From: Neopusillimonas maritima
Lineage (GTDB): Bacteria > Pseudomonadota > Gammaproteobacteria > Burkholderiales > Burkholderiaceae_B
Length of the DNA stretch: 64,000 nt
Assembly (NCBI RefSeq): GCF_040930455.2
Contig: NZ_CP170494.1
Strand: one strand, 5' to 3'
Both the position numbers and the translations under genes were made by a program. The notes beneath the pieces were generated by a model. That model made no database searches. It worked only from the letters and a program-made list of their open reading frames with translations, and had not been told where the DNA came from. Of the stretch, positions 53,584 to 61,346 are shown in pieces. How positions within the stretch are numbered: the first letter of the stretch is position 1; each line of letters begins with the position of its first letter.

Positions 53584-54510
53584 ATGAGTTCCGTTATATC
53601 GATACGCAATGTTTCGAAAACCTATGCGTCCGGTCACCGGGCCCTGAACAATATCAACCTGGATATCCAGCGCGGTGAAATTTTTGCGTTATTGGGTCCG
53701 AACGGCGCCGGCAAAACCACTTTAATCAGCATGATTTGCGGCCTGGTGAATTTGGACGAAGGCGAAATTGTCGTGGGTGGCCACGATATCAAGAAAGAAT
53801 TTCGTGCTGCGCGCAGCCAAATCGGCCTGGTGCCCCAGGAGCTTACCGCCGAGGCATTTGAAAAAGTCTGGAATACGGTCATTTATAGCCGGGGACTATT
53901 TGGCAAAAGAGCCAACCCGGCGCATATTGAAAAAATACTGAAAGATTTGTCGCTATGGGAAAGGCGTGACAGTCGGTTACTGACCTTGTCCGGTGGCATG
54001 AAGCGCCGTGTGCTCATTGCCAAAGCGCTCTCGCACGAACCCCCTATCCTGTTTCTTGACGAGCCCACTGCCGGTGTTGATGTCACGCTGCGCAAAGGCA
54101 TGTGGGATATCGTACGTAAACTACGTGATACGGGCGTCACAATTATTCTCACCACCCATTACATTGAAGAGGCCGAAGAAATGGCCGACCGGATCGGGGT
54201 CATTCGCCAGGGCGAACTGATTCTGGTGGAAGAAAAAGCGCGACTAATGCGTTCGTTGGGCAAAAAAGAACTTACCTTGCAATTGTCCCAACCTATACAG
54301 GAATTGCCGGCCACATTGGCCAATACCGGTTTAAAACTGTCCTCTGACGGCCGACGTTTAATGTATGCCTACCGCACCCAGGAAAACGACCAACATATAG
54401 CCGACCTGCTTCACCAGGTTCACCAGGCAAAGGTGGTTTATACCGACCTTCACACACGGCAAAGTTCGCTTGAGGATATCTTCGTTGATTTGGTACAGGA
54501 GCCGCAATGA
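53584..54510 (+). CDS. ABC-2 type exporter, ATP-binding protein (YadG-like)
   Basis: A 308-residue ATPase. Walker A GPNGAGKTT, signature LSGGMKRRVLIAKAL, Walker B ILFLDEPTAGVD and TTHYIEEAEEMADRIG are typical of the YadG/CcmA drug- or polysaccharide-export group. The following permease gene overlaps it by four bases, so the two form a simple exporter. The substrate is unknown. It is divergent from the NAD(P)HX repair gene, with about 38 bases between the starts. Confidence 0.88.
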   Translation: MSSVISIRNVSKTYASGHRALNNINLDIQRGEIFALLGPNGAGKTTLISMICGLVNLDEGEIVVGGHDIKKEFRAARSQIGLVPQELTAEAFEKVWNTVIYSRGLFGKRANPAHIEKILKDLSLWERRDSRLLTLSGGMKRRVLIAKALSHEPPILFLDEPTAGVDVTLRKGMWDIVRKLRDTGVTIILTTHYIEEAEEMADRIGVIRQGELILVEEKARLMRSLGKKELTLQLSQPIQELPATLANTGLKLSSDGRRLMYAYRTQENDQHIADLLHQVHQAKVVYTDLHTRQSSLEDIFVDLVQEPQ

Positions 54511-55268
54511 ACTGGTTGGCGATACGGGCAATTTACCTTTTTGAAATGAACCGCATCCGGCGTAACTTATCGCAGAGTGTGTTGGCGCCTATTATCTCAA
54601 CGGTGTTGTATTTCGTCGTATTTGGCGCCGCCATTGGCAATCGTATTACAGAAATGGATGGGATTAGCTATGGCGCGTTTATTGTGCCCGGTCTCGTCAT
54701 GTTAACGGTGCTAACCCAAAGTATTTCCAACGCCTCGTTTGCCATCTACTTCCCGCGCTTCACCGGCACCATATACGAGTTATTGTCGGCGCCGGTGTCG
54801 TACGCTGAAATTTTGCTGGGCTATGTGGGCGCCGCTGCCACCAAGTCGTTGGTATTGGCCACCATTATTATGATAACGGCCACATTTTTCGTGCCAATGA
54901 ACATCCAACACCCCGTGTGGATGATTGTATTTTTGGTGCTAACCGCACTGACCTTCAGCCTGTTCGGTTTTATTATCGGGGTATGGGCCGATAGTTTTGA
55001 AAGCCTGCAAATCGTGCCGTTACTTATTGTGACACCGCTCGCCTTCCTGGGGGGCAGCTTTTACTCCATTCATATGCTGCCCCCTTTTTGGCACACTGTG
55101 TCGCTATTTAACCCGGTCGTTTATTTGGTCAGCGGTTTTCGCTGGAGTTTCTATGGTTCAGCCGATGTATCACCCAGCGTAAGCCTGGGCATGACATTTG
55201 TTATGCTGCTTGTTTGCCTGGGCATCGTGGCCTGGATATTCAAAACCGGTTATCGGTTGCGCAATTGA
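54507..55268 (+). CDS. ABC-2 type exporter, permease (YadH-like)
   Basis: A 253-residue permease with six helices of the ABC-2 family. RFTGTIYELLSAPVSYAEILLGYVGAA and LTPLAFLGGSFYSIHMLPPFW-like TPLAFLGGSFYSIHMLPPF are conserved marks shared with YadH. It overlaps the ATPase gene by four bases (ATGA). The 3' end is three bases from the stop of the convergent yajQ, with no terminator visible between them. Confidence 0.88.
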   Translation: MNWLAIRAIYLFEMNRIRRNLSQSVLAPIISTVLYFVVFGAAIGNRITEMDGISYGAFIVPGLVMLTVLTQSISNASFAIYFPRFTGTIYELLSAPVSYAEILLGYVGAAATKSLVLATIIMITATFFVPMNIQHPVWMIVFLVLTALTFSLFGFIIGVWADSFESLQIVPLLIVTPLAFLGGSFYSIHMLPPFWHTVSLFNPVVYLVSGFRWSFYGSADVSPSVSLGMTFVMLLVCLGIVAWIFKTGYRLRN

Positions 55269-55271
55269 ACT

Positions 55272-55754
55272 TTAATCACGAAAGTTGTTGAACTGCAGCG
55301 GTAAGTCGATATCTTGCTTGCGCAGCAAGGCCATTACGGCTTGAAGGTCGTCGCGTTTTTTGCTGCTGATGCGAAGTTTGTCGCCGTTAATTTGGCTTTC
55401 CACCTTTATTTTGCTGCCTTTAATGGCCGCGATCAACTTCTTGGCAGTAGCCTGTTCAATACCCTGACGCACGGTAATCTTTTGCCGCGCACCCGCCACG
55501 TTTTCCGCAACGTCGCCCAACTCCAGGCAACGCACATCAATGCTGCGAGCCGACATACGACCACGCAGGATGTCGAGCATCTGTTTAAGCTGAAATGAAC
55601 TTGGCGCGGCCATGGTTACAACATATTCCTCCAGCTCAAACGTGGCGTTCGACCCTTTAAAATCAAAACGAGTAACCAATTCTCGATTGGCCTGATCAAC
55701 CGCGTTCGACAATTCATGTTTATCGACTTCGGAAACAACGTCAAAAGATGGCAT
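55272..55754 (-). CDS. yajQ: YajQ-family nucleotide-binding protein
   Basis: A 160-residue UPF0234 protein. MPSFDVVSEVDKHELSNAVDQANRE and the C-terminal DDLQAVMALLRKQDIDLPLQFNNFRD regions are near-invariant family features. Members bind RNA or nucleotides, and in Xanthomonas a homologue is a c-di-GMP effector. Given the c-di-GMP genes elsewhere in the window that is of interest, but binding is not shown here. Confidence 0.94.
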   Translation of the reverse strand: MPSFDVVSEVDKHELSNAVDQANRELVTRFDFKGSNATFELEEYVVTMAAPSSFQLKQMLDILRGRMSARSIDVRCLELGDVAENVAGARQKITVRQGIEQATAKKLIAAIKGSKIKVESQINGDKLRISSKKRDDLQAVMALLRKQDIDLPLQFNNFRD

Positions 55755-55796
55755 GGCGAATTTTTCCCCTATTTCTACACCAAAAGATCTGATTAA

Positions 55797-56528
55797 TTAG
55801 AACGTGAACAAACCTAATGCAGCAAGCACAAACGGCACTATCACTGCCGTCGCCACCCCGTTCAGGCTGAGCCCCAATGCGGAAAACGCACCGGTGGTTT
55901 CATCGACCTGAAAAGCCCGCCCGGTACCGATTGCATGCGCACTTAAGCCCATGGCAAAGCCATGTACCACCGGGTCTGTAATTTTCATGAAACGCAACAA
56001 ACCGCCTGTGAGAATTGCGCCGGAAATACCGGTAATAGCGCATGCCACGGTGGTTAACGATGCTATTCCACCGGTTAAGTCGGCAACCTCCATGGCAATC
56101 GGCATGGTGGCCGATTTCGGCGCTAACGACAATAATGTATCGGTGGTTGCACCAAACACCCAGGCAATGCCCAAAGCGGAAAGAATCGCAGTGAAACATC
56201 CCACCAGCAATGCCACGCTAATCGGCTTCCACATTTGTCGCAAACGGGGCAATTGTGTGTATAAAGGCACCGCCAGGGCGACCGTTGCCGGGCCGATCAG
56301 AAAATACAGAAATCGGGTGGCCTGTTCATATTCTGCATACGGTGTCCCCGTTGCCATAAGAATACCCACCACCACAATAACGGCCGTTAGTACGGGTAAC
56401 AACAATGGATGGTTGTTGAAATGATCATAAATACGAAAGGCCGCCAGATAAACCACCAGCGTAACCGTAATCCACACCACCGGCGACGCAATCAGTTCAG
56501 GCCACGGAGCAAGAAACCAATTTTGCAT
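55797..56528 (-). CDS. lrgB: LrgB-family membrane protein
   Basis: A 243-residue membrane protein with about seven helices. LSLAPKSATMPIAMEVADLTGG and HGFAMGLSAHAIGTGRAF are the family hallmarks. LrgB/CidB (plant PLGG1-like) proteins are linked to murein hydrolase control, and some homologues transport small organic acids such as glycolate or pyruvate. It follows lrgA by two bases and is read with it. Confidence 0.92.
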   Translation of the reverse strand: MQNWFLAPWPELIASPVVWITVTLVVYLAAFRIYDHFNNHPLLLPVLTAVIVVVGILMATGTPYAEYEQATRFLYFLIGPATVALAVPLYTQLPRLRQMWKPISVALLVGCFTAILSALGIAWVFGATTDTLLSLAPKSATMPIAMEVADLTGGIASLTTVACAITGISGAILTGGLLRFMKITDPVVHGFAMGLSAHAIGTGRAFQVDETTGAFSALGLSLNGVATAVIVPFVLAALGLFTF

Positions 56529-56530
56529 GG

Positions 56531-56884
56531 TTAATCCTTTTGAGTGCGCTTAAGCACCCAACAAAACGTAGCCGCCGTTACCGCCACGGTAATGGCCGTT
56601 CCAACGGTGCACGCCAACACAAAGGGCAGCCACTCCTGTTCCAACCGTTCAAAATGCAACGTAACGCCGGCTACCGCAGGAATAAAAAGAAACATTAAAT
56701 GCGGCAACACGTGATCGGCAGTTTGACGCAGGCCGGTTGGCAAGCGCCCCAACACCAACAAGGCCAAAAAAAGTAAAAGCAAGCCAACCAGCGCCCCCGG
56801 CACGGGCAAGCCCACAACACGTACAATCCATTCCCCGGCCAACTGCATCACAAGCAACGCGGCAACCGCATATAGCACCGGCAT
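56531..56884 (-). CDS. lrgA: LrgA/CidA-family holin-like protein
   Basis: A 117-residue protein with four helices. LPVPGALVGLLLLFLALLVLG and the FLFIPAVAGVTLHFERL stretch match the LrgA/CidA family. It partners LrgB. Its function in Gram-negative bacteria is unresolved: programmed lysis control or small-acid transport are both proposed. It is divergent from an MFS gene 70 bases away. Confidence 0.9.
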   Translation of the reverse strand: MPVLYAVAALLVMQLAGEWIVRVVGLPVPGALVGLLLLFLALLVLGRLPTGLRQTADHVLPHLMFLFIPAVAGVTLHFERLEQEWLPFVLACTVGTAITVAVTAATFCWVLKRTQKD

Positions 56885-56954
56885 AATTCACCTGTTTTCA
56901 CTTAAGTCTGCTGTCAGGGTCCCGGCGGTACAATTTCAGGCTTTACACACCCAA

Positions 56955-58181
56955 ATGCCAGGCAGACAAGCAGTGCCATCCGACGACACCTCATTCAGCT
57001 TAAAGAAAATTTCGGTTGCCGCCTTCGGCCCTTCGTTATTGTTTGGTATTGGCGAGGGTGCCATCTACCCCGTTATTGCACTCAGCGCCCGCGATCTGGG
57101 CGCTTCAGTTGCACTTTCGGGCATTATTGTTGCACTGATTGGCATCGGTTCGCTACTGAATAATATCCCCGCCGCCATTCTAACCGCCCGCTTCGGTGAA
57201 CGTCGGGCCATGGTGGGTGCCGCAATTGTCGCCATCATCGCCTTAATTATTTGCTTATTAGCGCCGAATCCCTTCACTTTGGGTCTGGGAATCTTATTGG
57301 TCGGCATGACCCGCGCCGTCTTCTTGTTGGCGCGCCAAACCTATTTAACGGAAGCGGTGCCCATTGCCATGCGGGCACGAGCCTTATCCACTCTGGGTGG
57401 AGTAACGCGTATCGGCATGTTTATTGGCCCTTTCGCCGGGGCCGGGTTAATGCATTTTATGGATCTACAGGGTGCTTACGTTGTTGCCATTGTCACTTTT
57501 GTCTTTATGGCGGCGCTGGCATTCGCCATTCCTGATTTACCGCAACATGCAGCCCACGAACAAGCCGATAGCGGGCCCTCAACACAGGGCTTGCGACACA
57601 TCGCCCGTACGCATTTCAAAACATACCTGACATTAGGCGTAGGTTGTTTGCTGGTTGCCGCCGTTCGTTCAAGCCGTCAAGTCATCATCCCCTTGTGGGC
57701 GGCGAACATTGGTATCGATGCCGCCACGACCTCATTGGTTTACGGCCTGATGGGTGCCATCGACATGTTGCTTTTCTACCCTGCGGGGAAGCTGATGGAT
57801 CATAAAGGGCGAGCGGCCGTGGCCATTCCCTCCATGATCATTATGGCGGTGTGCCTGGCGATGATGCCGCTTACCGCAAGCCTATGGACGTTTGTGACGG
57901 TCACCATGGTGCTCGGTTTCGGGAACGGCATTTCATCAGGCCTGGTCATGACGGTTGGCGCCGACGCATCGCCAAAACAAGGTCGCACCCAGTTTCTGGG
58001 CATGTGGCGTTTTATGGCCGATATTGGCAACAGCGGCGGGCCGCTTTTGTTATCAGCCATCACCGCCATGGCGTCGCTGGCAGGCGGTATGGTGGCCATC
58101 GGCGGCTTGGCCTTGATTTCAGCCGGTATTTTCTGGCGGTGGTTACCAGCGTCATTGTCAAAACCTGTTTCCCGGTCTTAA
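56955..58181 (+). CDS. MFS transporter
   Basis: A 408-residue major facilitator with twelve predicted helices. The loop between helices 2 and 3 reads ARFGERRAM, and a second half starts near residue 215. It looks like an arabinose-efflux or multidrug-type member, but no substrate can be inferred. The first 20 residues are polar and possibly not all translated, although no better start is visible. A cupin gene follows after 30 bases on the same strand. Confidence 0.82.
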   Translation: MPGRQAVPSDDTSFSLKKISVAAFGPSLLFGIGEGAIYPVIALSARDLGASVALSGIIVALIGIGSLLNNIPAAILTARFGERRAMVGAAIVAIIALIICLLAPNPFTLGLGILLVGMTRAVFLLARQTYLTEAVPIAMRARALSTLGGVTRIGMFIGPFAGAGLMHFMDLQGAYVVAIVTFVFMAALAFAIPDLPQHAAHEQADSGPSTQGLRHIARTHFKTYLTLGVGCLLVAAVRSSRQVIIPLWAANIGIDAATTSLVYGLMGAIDMLLFYPAGKLMDHKGRAAVAIPSMIIMAVCLAMMPLTASLWTFVTVTMVLGFGNGISSGLVMTVGADASPKQGRTQFLGMWRFMADIGNSGGPLLLSAITAMASLAGGMVAIGGLALISAGIFWRWLPASLSKPVSRS

Positions 58182-58211
58182 GATACATGTAAATATGCAA
58201 GGGGAAGCAAA

Positions 58212-58637
58212 ATGGCACTACACCACGCACAACCCGGAGAAATTGTCAGTTTGGCGCCGCTGGGCAAATACCTGCCTGAAGCTCGTTCGGTGGCTATTAC
58301 AAAAAAGGCGGGGTTTGAAACATTGCGGCTTATTATGCCGGCCCATTCCAGCATTCCCCGGCACGCGGTCCCCGGTAACGTCATGCTTCATTGCCTGGAA
58401 GGCAGTATCGAGCTTTCGCTGCCCTCGTCCAACGTAACGCTGAACGCGCATGACTGGGTTTATCTTGAGCATAGCGAGCCTCACAGCTTGAAAGCGTTGC
58501 AAAACAGCGCCCTGCTGCTCACTATTTTGTTCAATCCCGGCCCCAAACTCAAGCCCAGCCAACCTGCTCACGAATCATTAGAGCGCTGGGAGGATGAGGG
58601 CGGCTCGGCAAACGCGTATCAACTCGGCCCACCCTAA
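58212..58637 (+). CDS. Cupin-domain protein
   Basis: A 141-residue small beta-barrel protein. The cupin core (about 40-110) includes HSSIPRHAVPGNVMLHCLEGSIEL and HDWVYLEHSEPHSLKAL, whose histidines are candidate metal ligands. The family includes sensors and small-molecule enzymes; nothing specific can be assigned. The AAGGGGAAGC before the ATG is a good ribosome-binding site. It may share a transcript with the MFS gene upstream. Confidence 0.75.
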   Translation: MALHHAQPGEIVSLAPLGKYLPEARSVAITKKAGFETLRLIMPAHSSIPRHAVPGNVMLHCLEGSIELSLPSSNVTLNAHDWVYLEHSEPHSLKALQNSALLLTILFNPGPKLKPSQPAHESLERWEDEGGSANAYQLGPP

Positions 58638-58775
58638 TCGAAAACCCATCCAATCGACATCAAAGACGCTAAGTTTGAAATAAGACGAACTTATGTAGGT
58701 CAAACACAACTTCTTCTGTTACCGTGAGGAGTCCAACTATCAACAAGGGTCGCAGAAAGTGCGTAGCACAATATT

Positions 58776-59642
58776 ATGAAGTACAAAGTTCGACCCTATT
58801 TGGCCTCGCTACTCTTTGCTGGCGTAGCCGCCCTGCCGTTAGCTCTCGTGCAACGTCTTGGCAAAATATGCGGATGGATTCTATTTATTGTGCCTGGTCG
58901 CTACAAGCGTCGGGCTAAAACGAATCTTGCACATGCATTCCCCAATCTACCGCCTGCCGCGCTTAAACAATCGTTGCTGGCAGTGGGTCAGCTTTTCCTG
59001 GAAATGCCCTATTGGTGGGTACGACGAGACGATCGGGCGCTGAACAAGCAGGTTCACTGCAATGATTGGCCATTATTTGAGCAGGCGCTCGCGCGTGGCA
59101 ATGGGGTAATTTTGTTATCACCGCACTGCGGGTGTTTTGAATTATTGGGGCCGGTCTATTCCAGCCACTACCCTTCCACGGTCTTGTTTCGCCCGCCCCG
59201 CAAGGTATGGTTGCAAGACTGGATTATCAAAATGCGTACCCGCAAACAGTTAACCATGGCACCCGCAAACAAATCGGGGGTACGAACAGTTGTGAAAACC
59301 TTGCTGCGGGGGCACACAGTGGGTATTTTGCCCGACCAGGTCCCTGTTTCAGGTGAAGGTGTTTGGGCGCCATTTTTCGGTAAACCCGCCTACACGATGA
59401 CGCTTGTGCAACGACTACAGAAACTGACAGGCGCCACCATTTTCATTCTGGGCGCGGAGCGAAACCCTGTGGGTCAAGGCTACAAAATGCATGTGAAGGA
59501 AATGACGTCGCCCCTGCCCGATGACCCAACCGAAGCAGCCACTATCATTAATACTGAAATGGAGAATGTCATTCGTATGATGCCTACTCAGTATTTGTGG
59601 GGCTATAACCGATATCGCCAGCCGCGTGAGAAACCGGCATAA
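58776..59642 (+). CDS. Lysophospholipid/lipid A acyltransferase (LpxL/HtrB family)
   Basis: A 288-residue membrane-anchored acyltransferase. An N-terminal helix (about residues 7-40) is followed by the catalytic HX4E box in SPHCGCFELLG (about residue 113), then VLFRPPRKVWLQD, KSGVRTVVKTLLRGHTVGILPDQVP and FFGKPAYTM, all typical of lauroyl/myristoyl transferases of lipid A or ornithine-lipid enzymes. The exact acceptor is uncertain. Its end overlaps dinB by 59 bases, tail to tail. Confidence 0.87.
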   Translation: MKYKVRPYLASLLFAGVAALPLALVQRLGKICGWILFIVPGRYKRRAKTNLAHAFPNLPPAALKQSLLAVGQLFLEMPYWWVRRDDRALNKQVHCNDWPLFEQALARGNGVILLSPHCGCFELLGPVYSSHYPSTVLFRPPRKVWLQDWIIKMRTRKQLTMAPANKSGVRTVVKTLLRGHTVGILPDQVPVSGEGVWAPFFGKPAYTMTLVQRLQKLTGATIFILGAERNPVGQGYKMHVKEMTSPLPDDPTEAATIINTEMENVIRMMPTQYLWGYNRYRQPREKPA

Positions 59643-60129
59643 ACAACAAATCGGTTACGCCGAAGTCAATGCCCGAGCGCAATAAAGCCGCCGTAATCTG
59701 GCCGCGGTGATGCGTTTGATGATTGAAAAAATGCATCACGGTTCGGGCAAAGTCCATGTCTTTGGGCTGCTGATCGAGCAAGCTCACGTAATGCAACCGC
59801 TCCGGCAACGGGTTCCCCTGCAACCCCAGCGCCCACTGCTCAATCTCCCTATCTGTTTCGCGCCGTGCCTGATGAAGCGCATTGAAATCAGCGAATAATT
59901 CAGTGCTTAAGCTTTTACCCGCATAAGGTCGACCCACAAAACGAGCAAACCACATTTGATCGCACAACAATAAATGGTTCAGGGTTCCGTGAATCGATTT
60001 GAAGAACAGACCGGCATCGGCTTTACGTTGCTGATCGCTTAACGCTGAACAGGCATCATATAAGTTGTCGTTCATCCACTGGTTGTACTGCGCCATGGTC
60101 AATGCATAAGTATCAATACCGAACGCCAT
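59584..60129 (-). CDS. DinB-family metal-binding protein
   Basis: A 181-residue DinB (four-helix bundle) protein. Three candidate metal histidines are visible: HGTLNHLL near residue 48 and the HFFNHQTHHRGQIT cluster near residue 132. The start at 60129 follows CAGGAGAC; a longer frame upstream lacks family similarity. DinB-like proteins include bacillithiol/mycothiol-dependent enzymes, but the true activity here is unknown. Convergent overlap of 59 bases with the acyltransferase gene is large for this window. Confidence 0.85.
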   Translation of the reverse strand: MAFGIDTYALTMAQYNQWMNDNLYDACSALSDQQRKADAGLFFKSIHGTLNHLLLCDQMWFARFVGRPYAGKSLSTELFADFNALHQARRETDREIEQWALGLQGNPLPERLHYVSLLDQQPKDMDFARTVMHFFNHQTHHRGQITAALLRSGIDFGVTDLLFMPVSHAAGDIGYSPTNTE

Positions 60130-60194
60130 GCTGTCTCCTGTTAATCCGTTATGCTTGCACATTTATACATTCTATCGTTATCCGGGTCGTATCT

Positions 60195-60308
60195 ATGTTG
60201 AAAACAACCGGCTTATTCATTGTGACCGCCGTGGCCACCACCGATTGGGTGGGCGCCACCGTAGCGCCGACAGGGGTGGGTATTAGGGTGTCAGGCTGGG
60301 AAGGATGA
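60195..60308 (+). pseudogene. ynfA: Internally deleted YnfA (UPF0060) remnant
   Basis: A 37-codon frame. Residues 1-14 (MLKTTGLFIVTAVA) match the start of the YnfA small multidrug-resistance-like family. Residues 15-37 (DWVGATVAPTGVGIRVSGW within) match its last helix (E. coli DWTGALIALCGMLIIVAGW). The two middle helices, some 70 residues, are missing at about 60236, and the frame is kept. It has lost the four-helix fold and is almost certainly non-functional as a transporter. Its stop overlaps the next gene's ATG, so its translation may still feed that gene. Confidence 0.7.
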
Positions 60309-61342
60309 GCATTCGCGTGATTACGTTACCTTTCAACCGATTAAAAGTAGCCGGCTTTGCAGTGCTGTTTGTCGTGCTCAGCGCGCTGGTGCCCCTTACT
60401 ATTCAACAGGAATTAAACGGCAAGGCCGACCAGCTTTGGAATGCCCTGCTCAACCCATGGATAATTTTCTCCGCCTTGGCGCTGCTGGCAGTCTATTATT
60501 TAAGTGACGCGCTCAGGTTGTGGTTCACCTTGCGCGCCCTTGGCCAACATCAGCATTTGCGCACCATGTTCCCTTTGGTGTTCATTAATATACTGTTTTC
60601 CAATATTACGCCCATGGCGACCGGCGGGGGTGTCGTACAGGTTTGGTTTTTACATCGGCGCGGAATACATATCGGTGCCGCAACGGCGGCAACGACATTA
60701 CGCACGCTGCTGGCCAGCTTAATGATTTTCCTGCCGGCACCTTTTCTCATGGTCGGCATCGACCACCTTGTCGATAACCCGGCAATCAGCACCTGGGGCC
60801 CCTGGATGGGGCTGTTCGCCGCGCTTTATGTCGCCTTCTTTTTTGTCGTGCTCTTGCGTTTGCGCTGGTTTATGCATGCCGGCGCCACAATACTGGCAAT
60901 TTTACGGCGAACTCATTTAATTAACCCAGCTCGTGAGCATCGGTGGCGGTTTCGTCTAAGACGGGAAATAATTCGTTTTGATTACAGTTTTCGGGCCTTT
61001 TTTAAAGCCGGTCGCACCGATCGATTGGCGGCACTGATATCAACGGCTACATTTCTGGTTTCTCTTTTTTCCTTCCCGGCTTTACTCATGTGGGGCCTGG
61101 GATATCCAGTCGACTACCCGTTGATTCTGGCGCTGATGCTTGTTAACACGTTTATCATGTATTTTGCCCCTACACCTGGGGCCGCCGGCATTGCCGAGGG
61201 TGTATTTGCAATATTGTTCTCCACGCTGGCTGGGTCGGGCGAGTTACTGATTCTGGTGTTGGGCTGGCGGTTTCTTACCGTTCACCTGGGCATGTTAATT
61301 GGCGTACCCATTACGTTATATGCCCTGGGTCGCAAAGGTTAA
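60305..61342 (+). CDS. UPF0104-family membrane protein (lipid flippase-like)
   Basis: A 345-residue protein with about eight helices, of the LPG_synthase_TM/UPF0104 family (the flippase half of MprF). SNITPMATGGGVVQVWFLHRRG and the C-terminal FAPTPGAAGIAEGVF are the diagnostic stretches. Such proteins move lipids or lipid-linked molecules between leaflets. It overlaps the ynfA remnant stop by four bases and is followed after four bases by a membrane glycosyltransferase, so it may translocate that enzyme's product; this is inference. Confidence 0.85.
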   Translation: MSIRVITLPFNRLKVAGFAVLFVVLSALVPLTIQQELNGKADQLWNALLNPWIIFSALALLAVYYLSDALRLWFTLRALGQHQHLRTMFPLVFINILFSNITPMATGGGVVQVWFLHRRGIHIGAATAATTLRTLLASLMIFLPAPFLMVGIDHLVDNPAISTWGPWMGLFAALYVAFFFVVLLRLRWFMHAGATILAILRRTHLINPAREHRWRFRLRREIIRFDYSFRAFFKAGRTDRLAALISTATFLVSLFSFPALLMWGLGYPVDYPLILALMLVNTFIMYFAPTPGAAGIAEGVFAILFSTLAGSGELLILVLGWRFLTVHLGMLIGVPITLYALGRKG

Positions 61343-61346
61343 AGCC

